Below, in pieces: positions 1 through 7,707 of a DNA stretch of 14,107 nucleotides. The notes under the pieces are model-generated. The model had not been told where the DNA came from. It was given only the letters and a program-made list of their open reading frames with translations, and searched no databases. Numbering within the stretch: the stretch's first letter is position 1; each line of letters starts with the position of its first letter. The stretch comes from SHLQ01 sp964196045 (GTDB lineage Bacteria > Actinomycetota > Acidimicrobiia > Acidimicrobiales > SHLQ01), in assembly GCA_964196045.1 (NCBI GenBank), contig CAXMRH010000184.1, forward strand, positions 1 through 14,107, given 5' to 3'. Position numbers and translations under genes: made by a program.

Positions 1-891
1 CTCGCCGTCGGTGCCGAGGCGAAACGTATGATCGGCCGCACGCCGAGCCACATCCAAGCAGTCCGTCCGTTGAAGGATGGCGTCATTGCCGACTTCGACA
101 TCTGCGAGAAGATGTTGCGCTACTTCATCGAACGGGTACATCCACGCAAGTGGGCCCGTCCGCGCATGGTGATCTGTGTTCCGTCGGGAATCACTGGAGT
201 CGAGCAGCGGGCTGTGCAGGAAGCTGCAGAGTTTGCGGGCGCTCGCAAGCCTGCGTACATCATCGAAGAGCCCATGGCGGCCGCGATCGGTGCAGGTCTG
301 CCCGTTCAGGAGCCAACCGGTTCGATGATCGTCGACATCGGCGGTGGGACTACGGAGGTCGCCGTGATTTCACTCGGCGGAGTTGTCGCAAGCCAGTCGG
401 TCAGAGTCGGCGGCGATGAACTCGACGATGCGATCGTGCAATACACGAAGAAGGAATTCAGTATCGCTGTTGGCTACCGCACAGCAGAAGAGATCAAGAA
501 GGCGCTCGGCTCTGCCTGGGTCATGGAGCCCGAGATGAAGGCGGAGATTCGTGGTCGCGACCTCGTCACCGGCCTGCCAAAGACGATCGAAGTCACGACG
601 GTCCACATGCGAGAGGCTCTCGCTGAGCAAGTTTCCGCGATCTGCGACGCCGTAAAGATGACCCTCGACCAGACACCCCCCGAGCTCGCAGCCGACATCA
701 TGGAGCGAGGTGTGTGCCTCGCCGGAGGTGGCGCGTTGTTACAGGGCCTCGACGTCCGAATCCAAGATGAGACCGGCATGCCCGTCTTCGTGTGCGACCG
801 CCCACTGGAAGCCGTTGCGCTCGGCTCAGGCCAGAGCCTCGAAGAATTCGAGTCTCTCCGCGGCGTGCTGTTCAGCTCGGGCACGATCTGA
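1..891 (+). CDS. mreB: Rod shape-determining protein MreB (5' partial)
   Basis: Actin-like cytoskeletal ATPase that forms membrane-bound filaments and positions the lateral wall synthesis machinery. The reading frame is open from base 1, and the nine codons before the first ATG (base 28) read as normal MreB sequence (AVGAEAKRMIGRTP), so base 28 is not the start; roughly 45-50 N-terminal residues lie outside the window. Visible residues number 296. Actin-fold motifs are present: EEPMAAAIGAGLP from residue 89, the phosphate-2 loop VDIGGGTTEVAV from residue 111, and the adenosine-binding GGGALLQG from residue 242. The end (SLRGVLFSSGTI) is typical MreB. It is followed after 10 bases by mreC. Identification is secure; it could be an MreB paralogue, but the mreCD linkage argues for the main copy. 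Confidence 0.97.
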   Translation, partial: LAVGAEAKRMIGRTPSHIQAVRPLKDGVIADFDICEKMLRYFIERVHPRKWARPRMVICVPSGITGVEQRAVQEAAEFAGARKPAYIIEEPMAAAIGAGLPVQEPTGSMIVDIGGGTTEVAVISLGGVVASQSVRVGGDELDDAIVQYTKKEFSIAVGYRTAEEIKKALGSAWVMEPEMKAEIRGRDLVTGLPKTIEVTTVHMREALAEQVSAICDAVKMTLDQTPPELAADIMERGVCLAGGGALLQGLDVRIQDETGMPVFVCDRPLEAVALGSGQSLEEFESLRGVLFSSGTI

Positions 892-901
892 CTGATCGCC
901 T

Positions 902-1765
902 ATGGCAGCCCCACAGCAATCGGGGCGTCGCCGGATCACGCTCGGACTGATCTTCCTGGCGTCTGCGACGCTCATCACGCTCGACTTTCAGGACTTCGGT
1001 CCACTCGGCACGATCCAGACTGGTGCCCGCGAGGTTCTCGCACCCATCCGTGAAGGCGGCGAACGAATCGCTTCACCCGTCACCGGACTTTGGGATGGCG
1101 CCACTAACTATGACGAGCTCGAGGCGGAGAACATCGAGCTGCGGGGCGAGATCGACCGACTCCGCGGTGACCTCGTTCGCTCCGGCGTCGATCGCGCCGA
1201 CTACGAGGCGCTGCTCACACTCAACGGCCTCGAGCTTCCGCAGGGGTATCCGCTACTTCTCGCTCGTGTGAAGACCGGAGAGGTCGGGAACTTCACAGCG
1301 GGTGTCGTCGAGATCGATGTGGGGACACGCGAGGGTGTCGAAAAGGATATGGCAGTGGTGACTGCGGCTGGCCTGGTCGGTCGCATCGAGCAAGCTGATC
1401 GCACGTCGGCCACAGTGCGATTGGTCTCGAGTCGCGACTTTGTGATCGGCGTGGAGGTCGCTGGCGAAGTTGGCCTCGCTCGGGGAGAAGGCTCTTCTGA
1501 CGAACTCGTCATCGAACAGGGAATCGGCATTCGTGCACAGGTGTCCGTCGGCGACCCGGTCACGACCACCGGCAGCGAACGAAGCCTGTTTCCGCCGAAC
1601 CTCGTGATCGGAACCGTTGCGAGAACAGGAGTCACCGAGGACGCGTCGAACCGGCGTGTCATCGTCGAACTGGCGGCAAACCCCGTCGACCTTCGTTTTG
1701 TCAACGTCGTGCTGCTCGAGCCCGGGGCGACCGTCGAGGATGGACCCGAGGGGATTGCCCGATGA
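902..1765 (+). CDS. mreC: Rod shape-determining protein MreC
   Basis: Bitopic membrane protein of the elongasome; its extracytoplasmic part binds and activates PBP2 and links it to MreB and MreD. The 287-residue length fits the family. A positively charged N-terminus (SGRRR) precedes one membrane segment at about residues 12-28, followed by a coiled-coil stretch at about 70-106 rich in Glu, Leu and Arg, then the beta-rich MreC domain. The signature GSERSLFPPNLVIGTV is at about 224-239. The ATG at 902 is 10 bases after the mreB stop with no clear Shine-Dalgarno sequence, so translation is probably coupled to mreB. The stop overlaps the mreD start in ATGA. Confidence 0.96.
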   Translation: MAAPQQSGRRRITLGLIFLASATLITLDFQDFGPLGTIQTGAREVLAPIREGGERIASPVTGLWDGATNYDELEAENIELRGEIDRLRGDLVRSGVDRADYEALLTLNGLELPQGYPLLLARVKTGEVGNFTAGVVEIDVGTREGVEKDMAVVTAAGLVGRIEQADRTSATVRLVSSRDFVIGVEVAGEVGLARGEGSSDELVIEQGIGIRAQVSVGDPVTTTGSERSLFPPNLVIGTVARTGVTEDASNRRVIVELAANPVDLRFVNVVLLEPGATVEDGPEGIAR

Positions 1766-2283
1766 TCCGTTTCAAGGCCGCGATCGCGTTGTTCGGACTC
1801 CTGTGTCTACAGGTGTCGATCTTCGCCCACTTTCGCCCCTTTGGCGTGTCCCCAGACGCGCTTCTGGCGGCGGCGCTGGTCGGCGGCATCGTTGGGGGCG
1901 GAGAGTTCGGGGCACGTCATGGCTTCGCTGCTGGACTCGTGCTCGACTTGGTGATTCCAGGTCCCTTCGGACTCGCTGCCGGCGTATACGGAACGATGGG
2001 ATACGGGTCGGGACTGTTCTCTCGGTCGGTCGATTCGCAGGACCCACGTGTCGTGCCCGTGTTGTCGGGCCTCTCCGCGTTCGTGGCGATGATCATCTAT
2101 GGCCTTGCGCTCGGTGTTCTCGGCTCGGAGCAATTCGTTGAGTGGCGGCTCGTGTGGGTGGCCTTTGCCGTCTCGGTCTACTCAGTGGTGCTCGTCTTCC
2201 CCGTGCAGGCCTTGTACACCTGGGTTCTTCGAGACGACAAACGTGCACCGCGAACAGAATCCGCCCGGACCGTGGTGAACTAA
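1762..2283 (+). CDS. mreD: Rod shape-determining protein MreD
   Basis: Small polytopic membrane protein of the elongasome that works with MreC to control PBP2. The 173 residues are mostly hydrophobic, with about five membrane segments: near residues 4-22, a long Gly/Ala-rich pair from about 30-75, about 94-117 and about 126-152, then a short charged tail. The arrangement and length are typical of MreD, whose primary sequence is weakly conserved, so position between mreC and mrdA is part of the evidence. The start ATG (1762) overlaps the mreC stop by four bases and has a good ribosome binding site, GAGGGG at 1748-1753, eight bases upstream. Confidence 0.93.
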   Translation: MIRFKAAIALFGLLCLQVSIFAHFRPFGVSPDALLAAALVGGIVGGGEFGARHGFAAGLVLDLVIPGPFGLAAGVYGTMGYGSGLFSRSVDSQDPRVVPVLSGLSAFVAMIIYGLALGVLGSEQFVEWRLVWVAFAVSVYSVVLVFPVQALYTWVLRDDKRAPRTESARTVVN

Positions 2284-2311
2284 TGGCGATGTCGGACTGG
2301 AGCAATTACTG

Positions 2312-4546
2312 ATGGAGGACACCAGCCGCCTCCGCATGCGGGTTCTCGGTGTGGTCGCCGTGTCGCTCTTCCTCGCGCTGTTTGGGCGCCTTTGGTATCT
2401 GCAAGCCCTCGAATCCGAGACACTCGAGGTTGTCGCGCAGAGCAACATCACGAGAAGGATTCGCACGCAGGCGCCACGTGGTCAGATCCTCGACCGCAAT
2501 GGCCGAGTGCTCGTGGAGAATCGTCTGTCGACAGTCGTCACGATCAACCAGGACGAACACGTCAAGGCCCTCTCTCGACTCGGTTTTGACTCCGTGAGCA
2601 AGCGCGCAGAGTTTCGCTCCGAGATGTTTGCTGATCTTGCTCGCGAACTCTCACAATCGGGACAGCTCACCAAGGTGTCTCAACTCGAAGACGCGTTCGA
2701 CGATCGGTCTTTCACCACATTCGACGACATTCCGATCGCTCGCGACGTGGACGAAGAGCTGCTCATCTTCATTGGAGAGCGACCCGATCGTTTTCCCGGA
2801 GTGCAGGTGGATCAGGACGTCGTTCGTAGCTACCCCTATGGCGACCGCGCAGCGCACATTCTCGGCTATGTCGGCTCGATCACGGGCGGCGAGTTGGTCG
2901 AGAAGTCAGAACTGTATTTGATCGATGATCCAGACAGTGATGACCCTGACGCTCCTCGAATTGAGGACCCAAATGGCAAGCAGTATCGAAGCAACGACGA
3001 GATCGGCAAGGTCGGGATCGAAGCCTTCTTCGAAGACGACCTGCGCGGGGTCCCCGGCACGCGGCAAATCCTCGTCGACAACGTCGGGAACCTTGTGGAA
3101 GTGGAGAACGAGTCGCAGCCCACCCAGGGTTCCGACATCCATCTCACGATCGACATCGACCTCCAGGTGAAGCTCGAGTTCGAGCTGAAACGTGCATTGG
3201 ACCGGGCGCGTCTTGTCGAGACGACTCAGGACGAAGAGCCGTTCCGTGCACCGGCGGGTGCCGGTGTCATCATCGACCCGCGTGACGGCTCGATCCTGGC
3301 GATGGCGTCCTACCCGACTTTCGACCCAGGCGATTTCATCGACGGGATCAGCCAAGCGCAGTTCGACGAGCTGAGTGACCCCCTTGCGCATCAGCCGCTT
3401 CTCAACCGAGCAGCGTCGGAGATCTACCCGCCTGGCTCGACGTTCAAACCCTTCACCTCGATTGCCGCAGAGGTCTACAATGTCTTCGGTTGGAGACACG
3501 TCGAGGACTGGAATGTGCCCATATCCGATCCTGGGTACTGGGATCTCGTGTCGTGCAGTATCGACTTCACCGGCGACGTTGAGGGTGCCCTCGCCAGCGG
3601 CTGTCGCAAGCGAAACGCTGGCGACGCAACCATGGAAGGCGTCGACCTCCGACACGCAATTACGTTCTCGTCGGACACGTATTACTACAGGCTCGGCGAA
3701 GCGTTCTGGGTGGCACCAGACACTGACATCGACCCGAACGGGATCCAGAAGGTCGCGAAGGATTTCGGCCTCGGAGCCGAGTCCGGCATCCAACTTCCGA
3801 ACGAGAAGGCGGGTGTCATGCTCACCGCCGAACAATTCCGGGCACGTCATCTGGCCAACCCAGATGCCTTCCCTCGTGGTGAGTGGGGCCCAGGCGACAA
3901 CACCGACATCGCCATTGGTCAGGGCAGTGTTGCCATCACACCACTTCAGCTGGCAAACGCGTACGCCACGTTCGCAAATGGCGGGACCCTGTTCTCGCCG
4001 AACATCGTGACTCGAGTCGTACCACCTGATCCAGACGAGGATCCGATCGAGTTTGGACCGCGGGTGCTCCGCGAGATCGAGATCCCGCAGCCGGTGGGCC
4101 AAATTATTCTCGACGGTCTTCTTGGTGTCACAATGCAGCCAAAGGCTGATCTCACGCAACCGAGCGGCACCGCATTCGACGCCTTCAACAAACCAGAAGA
4201 GGGCGGCGTCGCTTTCGACCTGATCAATTGGCCCGTTGCAGGAAAGACTGGCACGGCGGAAATCAACGGCAGGGCGGACAATTCGATGTTCGCCGCATTC
4301 GGGCCGAGTGGATCGACGGCATGGGGCACAGCAGTGAACGAGCCCGAATACGCCATGGTGGTGTTCCTGGAGGAGTCCGGTTTCGGGTCTCGACATGCCG
4401 CGCCGATGGTCGCTCGGGTGTTCGACGCGATTGCGAATGACAACATCGTCCGAGCACCGAGCCAAAACGAGGTGGACACGTTCTACGGCGTCGACCAGAT
4501 CACGGATCTGGACCTGCTCGAAACCGCTGCGGAAGCGTCTCAATGA
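2312..4546 (+). CDS. mrdA: Penicillin-binding protein 2 (elongasome transpeptidase)
   Basis: Class B penicillin-binding protein: the DD-transpeptidase that crosslinks new lateral-wall peptidoglycan made by RodA. It has an N-terminal anchor at about residues 10-30, a pedestal/dimerisation domain (about 45-275, starting with the conserved APRGQILDRNGRVL) and a C-terminal transpeptidase domain. Active-site motifs are visible: SxxK as S376-T-F-K379, the second motif as S453-S-D455 (the SxD variant seen in PBP2 proteins) and K645-T-G647 in AGKTGTAE. At 744 residues it is longer than E. coli PBP2 (about 630); part of the excess is a very acidic insertion near residues 203-217. GGAG at 2299-2302 lies nine bases before the ATG. 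Its stop overlaps the rodA start by four bases, so the two partners are translationally coupled. Confidence 0.96.
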   Translation: MEDTSRLRMRVLGVVAVSLFLALFGRLWYLQALESETLEVVAQSNITRRIRTQAPRGQILDRNGRVLVENRLSTVVTINQDEHVKALSRLGFDSVSKRAEFRSEMFADLARELSQSGQLTKVSQLEDAFDDRSFTTFDDIPIARDVDEELLIFIGERPDRFPGVQVDQDVVRSYPYGDRAAHILGYVGSITGGELVEKSELYLIDDPDSDDPDAPRIEDPNGKQYRSNDEIGKVGIEAFFEDDLRGVPGTRQILVDNVGNLVEVENESQPTQGSDIHLTIDIDLQVKLEFELKRALDRARLVETTQDEEPFRAPAGAGVIIDPRDGSILAMASYPTFDPGDFIDGISQAQFDELSDPLAHQPLLNRAASEIYPPGSTFKPFTSIAAEVYNVFGWRHVEDWNVPISDPGYWDLVSCSIDFTGDVEGALASGCRKRNAGDATMEGVDLRHAITFSSDTYYYRLGEAFWVAPDTDIDPNGIQKVAKDFGLGAESGIQLPNEKAGVMLTAEQFRARHLANPDAFPRGEWGPGDNTDIAIGQGSVAITPLQLANAYATFANGGTLFSPNIVTRVVPPDPDEDPIEFGPRVLREIEIPQPVGQIILDGLLGVTMQPKADLTQPSGTAFDAFNKPEEGGVAFDLINWPVAGKTGTAEINGRADNSMFAAFGPSGSTAWGTAVNEPEYAMVVFLEESGFGSRHAAPMVARVFDAIANDNIVRAPSQNEVDTFYGVDQITDLDLLETAAEASQ

Positions 4547-5691
4547 CTGCTCTTCGAGCAGGTAGGGCCGGGTTCAACGACCGGGATACCCAGGGGCCGC
4601 TATGGATCAGGATCGATGTCTCGATCGTGTTTCTCAGTATCGGCCTTGTCTGTTTGGGGTTGGTCGTCGTGTACTCCGCAACCCGTGGTGTTCCCGACCC
4701 GGATACTGGCGCGGTGAATCGTGCCTTTATCGAACGCCAACTCGTGTTCGTGGGGGTCGGGTCATTCTTGGCCGCTGTTGTGGCGGCGATCGACTACCGA
4801 AAGACCAAACTTGCCATCCCGTTCATCTACGCGGGAACGCTCGCGCTGCTGGTCGGACTCTTTACGTTCGGCGAGAATTTCAACGGCGCTACTTCGTGGT
4901 ATTCCTTCGGCTTCATCACGTTGCAGCCGTCGGAGTTCGCAAAGCTGACGCTGATTTTGGCATTGGCTTCCTGGTTCAGCTCGGTCTCGTCCCGCGACGG
5001 ATTGCAGTTCGTCAACGTCATGTTGGGTCTGGCCCTAGCGGGCGTCTTCGCAGGTCTCGTCTTGCTGCAGCCCGACTTCGGGACGGTGATGGTCTACGCG
5101 GCCGTTGTGGCCGGCGTGGTGGTTGTTGCCGGAGTCGCGATGCGTCATGTCGTCGCTGTCCTCTCTTTCGTCGCCATCGCGATCACGGTGATGATCCAGC
5201 AGGGGTTTTTGCGGGACACGCAGCTGAATCGCTTCTATTCCTTCGCCGATCCCGAGAATCTCGCCCGGTACAACGTGAACCAATCCGAGATCGCTATCGG
5301 CAACGGCGGGATCGGTGGCAAGGGATTGTTCCAAGGAACGCAGAACAACAATTCCCTCGTCCCGGAGAAGGAGACCGACTTCATCTTCAGCGTGCTCGGT
5401 GAGGAGTTCGGTTTCATCGGTGGAGCCGTGCTGCTCGGATTGTTCGGCCTCTTGTTGGTACGGATCTGGCGGGTCGCTCACCTGGCGGAGGACGAATTCG
5501 GTCGACTTATCTGCGTCGGTGTCTTCTCAATGTTCCTGTTTCAGGCATTCCAAAGTGTGGGAATGAACATGGGGATGATGCCAGTAACCGGAATCCCGCT
5601 GCCTCTCATCAGCTACGGGGGTTCCTCCATGTTGACAAGTTTGATGGCCCTTGGACTCGTCGAGAACGTGCACGCGCACCGCCTGCGCTGA
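4543..5691 (+). CDS. rodA: SEDS peptidoglycan glycosyltransferase RodA
   Basis: Integral membrane polymerase of the SEDS family that extends glycan strands from lipid II in the elongasome, acting with PBP2. The 382 residues contain about ten hydrophobic segments, beginning near residues 25-45 (ending in VVYSATRG). Family motifs present include LQPDFGT and KETDFIFSVLGEEFGFIG; D279 in ETDF matches the Asp essential for polymerase activity in RodA homologues. The last segments carry GMMPVTGIPLPLISYGGSS, the SEDS family signature, ahead of a short basic tail. The start overlaps the mrdA stop (ATGA), with GGAAG at 4531-4535 seven bases upstream. It is the last gene of the operon; a 262-base gap follows. 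FtsW is the alternative, but linkage to mrdA and mreBCD favours RodA. Confidence 0.95.
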   Translation: MTALRAGRAGFNDRDTQGPLWIRIDVSIVFLSIGLVCLGLVVVYSATRGVPDPDTGAVNRAFIERQLVFVGVGSFLAAVVAAIDYRKTKLAIPFIYAGTLALLVGLFTFGENFNGATSWYSFGFITLQPSEFAKLTLILALASWFSSVSSRDGLQFVNVMLGLALAGVFAGLVLLQPDFGTVMVYAAVVAGVVVVAGVAMRHVVAVLSFVAIAITVMIQQGFLRDTQLNRFYSFADPENLARYNVNQSEIAIGNGGIGGKGLFQGTQNNNSLVPEKETDFIFSVLGEEFGFIGGAVLLGLFGLLLVRIWRVAHLAEDEFGRLICVGVFSMFLFQAFQSVGMNMGMMPVTGIPLPLISYGGSSMLTSLMALGLVENVHAHRLR

Positions 5692-5836
5692 GTGCCTCTT
5701 CCGGCGAGCATCTGTAGATCGCTTCGTTGCAGCCGATACAGTGCACATAACCCGAGGGCAATCACGCCCCGAGTGAAGGTGTCAATGAAACCCCTAGTCA
5801 CACGATGTCGGACCAACGCCCTGAGTGGCGCCGACC

Positions 5837-5863
5837 TTGTCACGACGGGCGCACCGATAGATT
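5837..5863 (+). promoter_or_regulatory. Candidate promoter in the rodA-RNase E/G gap
   Basis: Within the 262-base gap (5692-5953) the best sigma70-like pair is TTGTCA at 5837-5842 and TAGATT at 5858-5863. The -35 matches consensus at five of six bases and the -10 at four of six, but the spacer is only 15 bases, so the call is weak. It would give a leader of about 80 bases ending in a good ribosome binding site (AAGGGA, 5943-5948, five bases before ATG 5954). The leader region holds inverted repeats, including CGCAC/GTGCG around a 10-base loop (5916-5935) just upstream of that site. No convincing terminator follows rodA, so read-through from the mre operon is possible. I see no tRNA or small gene in this gap. 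Confidence 0.25.
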
Positions 5864-5953
5864 TCGCACGGCAGAACACGAATCGAGCCACCGTTGGCCG
5901 TCGTGACCCGTGCAGCGCACCCACAACGGAGTGCGTGACACGAAGGGAAACAC

Positions 5954-7696
5954 ATGTCCGACGAGCAACAGGGGAGCGGCCAGGCCGCCTCTGATCGTTC
6001 TGAATCTCCACCGCAGGCAAGAAACGCTGCGATAACGACCAGCGGAGCAGACGCAGCAGCGTCTGCCCCGACACAACAACAAGAAGAGCGAAGGCCGAAG
6101 ATCGGCGATAGCCGTCCGGCTCCTGCCACCACCGACGACGCGTCGTCAGATGGCGAACGCAGCTCCGAGGGAGGACGACGTCGTCGCAGAGGCGGCGGCG
6201 AGAACAACTCCGGTGGCGCCAACGACGGCCAGAAGAATCGCCAGCAAGATGGTCAGCAACAAGGTGGCGACGGTGGCCAGAAGCGCCGGCGTCGGCGTGG
6301 TGGACGCGGCCGCGGTAACGGCGGTGGTGGAAACAACGGCGCTTCGCAGCCGGTGACAGCGCTCACGGGTGACGCCATTGAGCTCGACGAGGAAATGCTG
6401 GCACTTCGAAAGGGCCGAGAGCGCAAGGGCAAGCCCGCGGGGCGTTACCTCATGTGTGTCTCCGTGAGAGAGGAAGCAACGCAGATCGCGGTACTCGAAG
6501 GTCGCAACCTGATCGAGCATTACGTGTCTCGCCCAGCCGACGACGTCGCGCAAATTCACGGCAACATCTATCTCGGCAAGGTGCAGAACGTTCTGCCCGG
6601 CATGGAAGCTGCCTTTGTCGATATCACAACTCCCAAGAACGCGGTGCTCTACCGAGGTGACGTCAAGGCCAAGGGCAGCGATAACCGCAGCATGAGGATC
6701 GAACAACTCCTCAAGCCGAGATCGAATATTCTCTGCCAGGTCACGAAAAACCCGATCGCCCACAAGGGCGCTCGGCTGACGCAAGAAGTTTCACTCCCGG
6801 GCCGATTCGTCGTGCTCGTCCCCAACAGTGATACGTACGGAATCTCGAAGCGTCTGCCGGACAAGGAGCGCAAGCGTCTTCGCAAGATCCTCGATCGGGT
6901 CAAGCCAAAGGGAGCTGGAATCATCGTTCGCACTGCGGCGGAGAACGTCACTGAGGACGAGATCGTCAGCGATGTGAAACGACTGGCCGCACAGTGGGAA
7001 GCCATCGAGAAGCTCGCCAAGGCGAGCCAGCAACCAGCGATGCTCTACCGCGAGCCAGAAATGGCCGTGCGGGTCATCCGCGAGGAATTCAACAAGGACT
7101 ACCGCGGGATCGTCATCGATGATCGAGCGCTCTACGAAGACGTCAAGAGCTACGTGGAATCCATCACGCCAGCGTTGGCGGACCGCGTGGAGTTCTATGA
7201 CCGCGACGCCGAACCACTTTCGCTATTCGAGCGCCATCACGTGACGGATCAACTTCGGAAAGCCGTCGACCCGAAGGTCTGGCTACCGTCTGGTGGCTCG
7301 TTGATCATCGAGGGGACAGAGGCACTCACGGTGATCGATGTGAACACCGGAAAGAACGTCGGTAGCTCGAGCCTCGAAGAGACCGTGTACCGCAACAATC
7401 TCGAAGCAGCCCGCGAGGTTGCTCGACAGCTGCGACTGCGCGACGTGGGTGGCATCATCGTGATCGACTTCGTCGACATGGAGATCAAGAAGAACCGCGA
7501 AGAAGTGGTTCGGGTATTCCGCGACGCGCTCGCTCAGGACAAGACCCGTACACAGGTCTTCGATATCTCCGACCTCGGCCTTGTCGAGATGACCCGGAAA
7601 CGGATCGGCGAGGGCCTGGTCGAGTCGTTGTCCACCCGGTGCGAGACGTGTGACGGCCCCGGTCACATCCTCGAGAAAGCTCTTCTCGAGATCTAG
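5954..7696 (+). CDS. rng: Ribonuclease E/G family endoribonuclease
   Basis: Mg2+-dependent endoribonuclease that cleaves single-stranded AU-rich RNA in mRNA decay and rRNA/tRNA maturation. Residues 1-162 are low complexity: Ser/Ala/Gln-rich, then Arg/Gly/Asn-rich (about 75-135), probably disordered and RNA- or protein-binding. The conserved core starts near 163 with an S1 domain (about 198-270; NIYLGKVQNVLPGMEAAFVD), the 5'-sensor/RNase H-like region and the DNase I-like catalytic subdomain. D462 in IDVNTGK and D505 in VIDFVDM match E. coli RNase E D303 and D346 with the same 43-residue spacing; C563-E-T-C566 matches the zinc-link Cys404/Cys407. The protein ends only 14 residues after the second Cys, so the small domain and C-terminal scaffold of longer relatives are absent. 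Symbol rng is by family; rne would be equally defensible. Confidence 0.93.
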   Translation: MSDEQQGSGQAASDRSESPPQARNAAITTSGADAAASAPTQQQEERRPKIGDSRPAPATTDDASSDGERSSEGGRRRRRGGGENNSGGANDGQKNRQQDGQQQGGDGGQKRRRRRGGRGRGNGGGGNNGASQPVTALTGDAIELDEEMLALRKGRERKGKPAGRYLMCVSVREEATQIAVLEGRNLIEHYVSRPADDVAQIHGNIYLGKVQNVLPGMEAAFVDITTPKNAVLYRGDVKAKGSDNRSMRIEQLLKPRSNILCQVTKNPIAHKGARLTQEVSLPGRFVVLVPNSDTYGISKRLPDKERKRLRKILDRVKPKGAGIIVRTAAENVTEDEIVSDVKRLAAQWEAIEKLAKASQQPAMLYREPEMAVRVIREEFNKDYRGIVIDDRALYEDVKSYVESITPALADRVEFYDRDAEPLSLFERHHVTDQLRKAVDPKVWLPSGGSLIIEGTEALTVIDVNTGKNVGSSSLEETVYRNNLEAAREVARQLRLRDVGGIIVIDFVDMEIKKNREEVVRVFRDALAQDKTRTQVFDISDLGLVEMTRKRIGEGLVESLSTRCETCDGPGHILEKALLEI

Positions 7697-7699
7697 GAG
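7695..7699 (+). promoter_or_regulatory. Ribosome binding site overlapping the RNase E/G stop codon
   Basis: AGGAG shares its first two bases with the TAG stop of the RNase gene (7694-7696) and lies eight bases before ATG 7708. It fixes the dehydrogenase start and implies that the two genes are on one transcript, with possible reinitiation coupling. Confidence 0.6.
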
Positions 7700-7707
7700 C
7701 ACACGGC

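Noticed and set aside
28..891. The ATG at 28 as the mreB start
   Set aside because: Codons upstream to base 1 continue the conserved MreB sequence, so the gene is truncated by the window edge.
2906..4543. A 545-codon open frame antisense to mrdA
   Set aside because: It lies wholly opposite a well-supported PBP2 gene, has no recognisable domain and an Arg/Val/His-rich composition expected from the reverse complement of GC-rich coding sequence.
5692..5953. A tRNA, small RNA gene or riboswitch in the rodA-RNase gap
   Set aside because: No cloverleaf, known riboswitch core or terminator hairpin with T-run could be found by eye; only short inverted repeats are present.
5692..5994. A 100-codon frame starting directly after rodA
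   Set aside because: It overlaps the RNase E/G start in another frame, has no ribosome binding site of its own beyond the rodA end, and its composition does not resemble a protein family.
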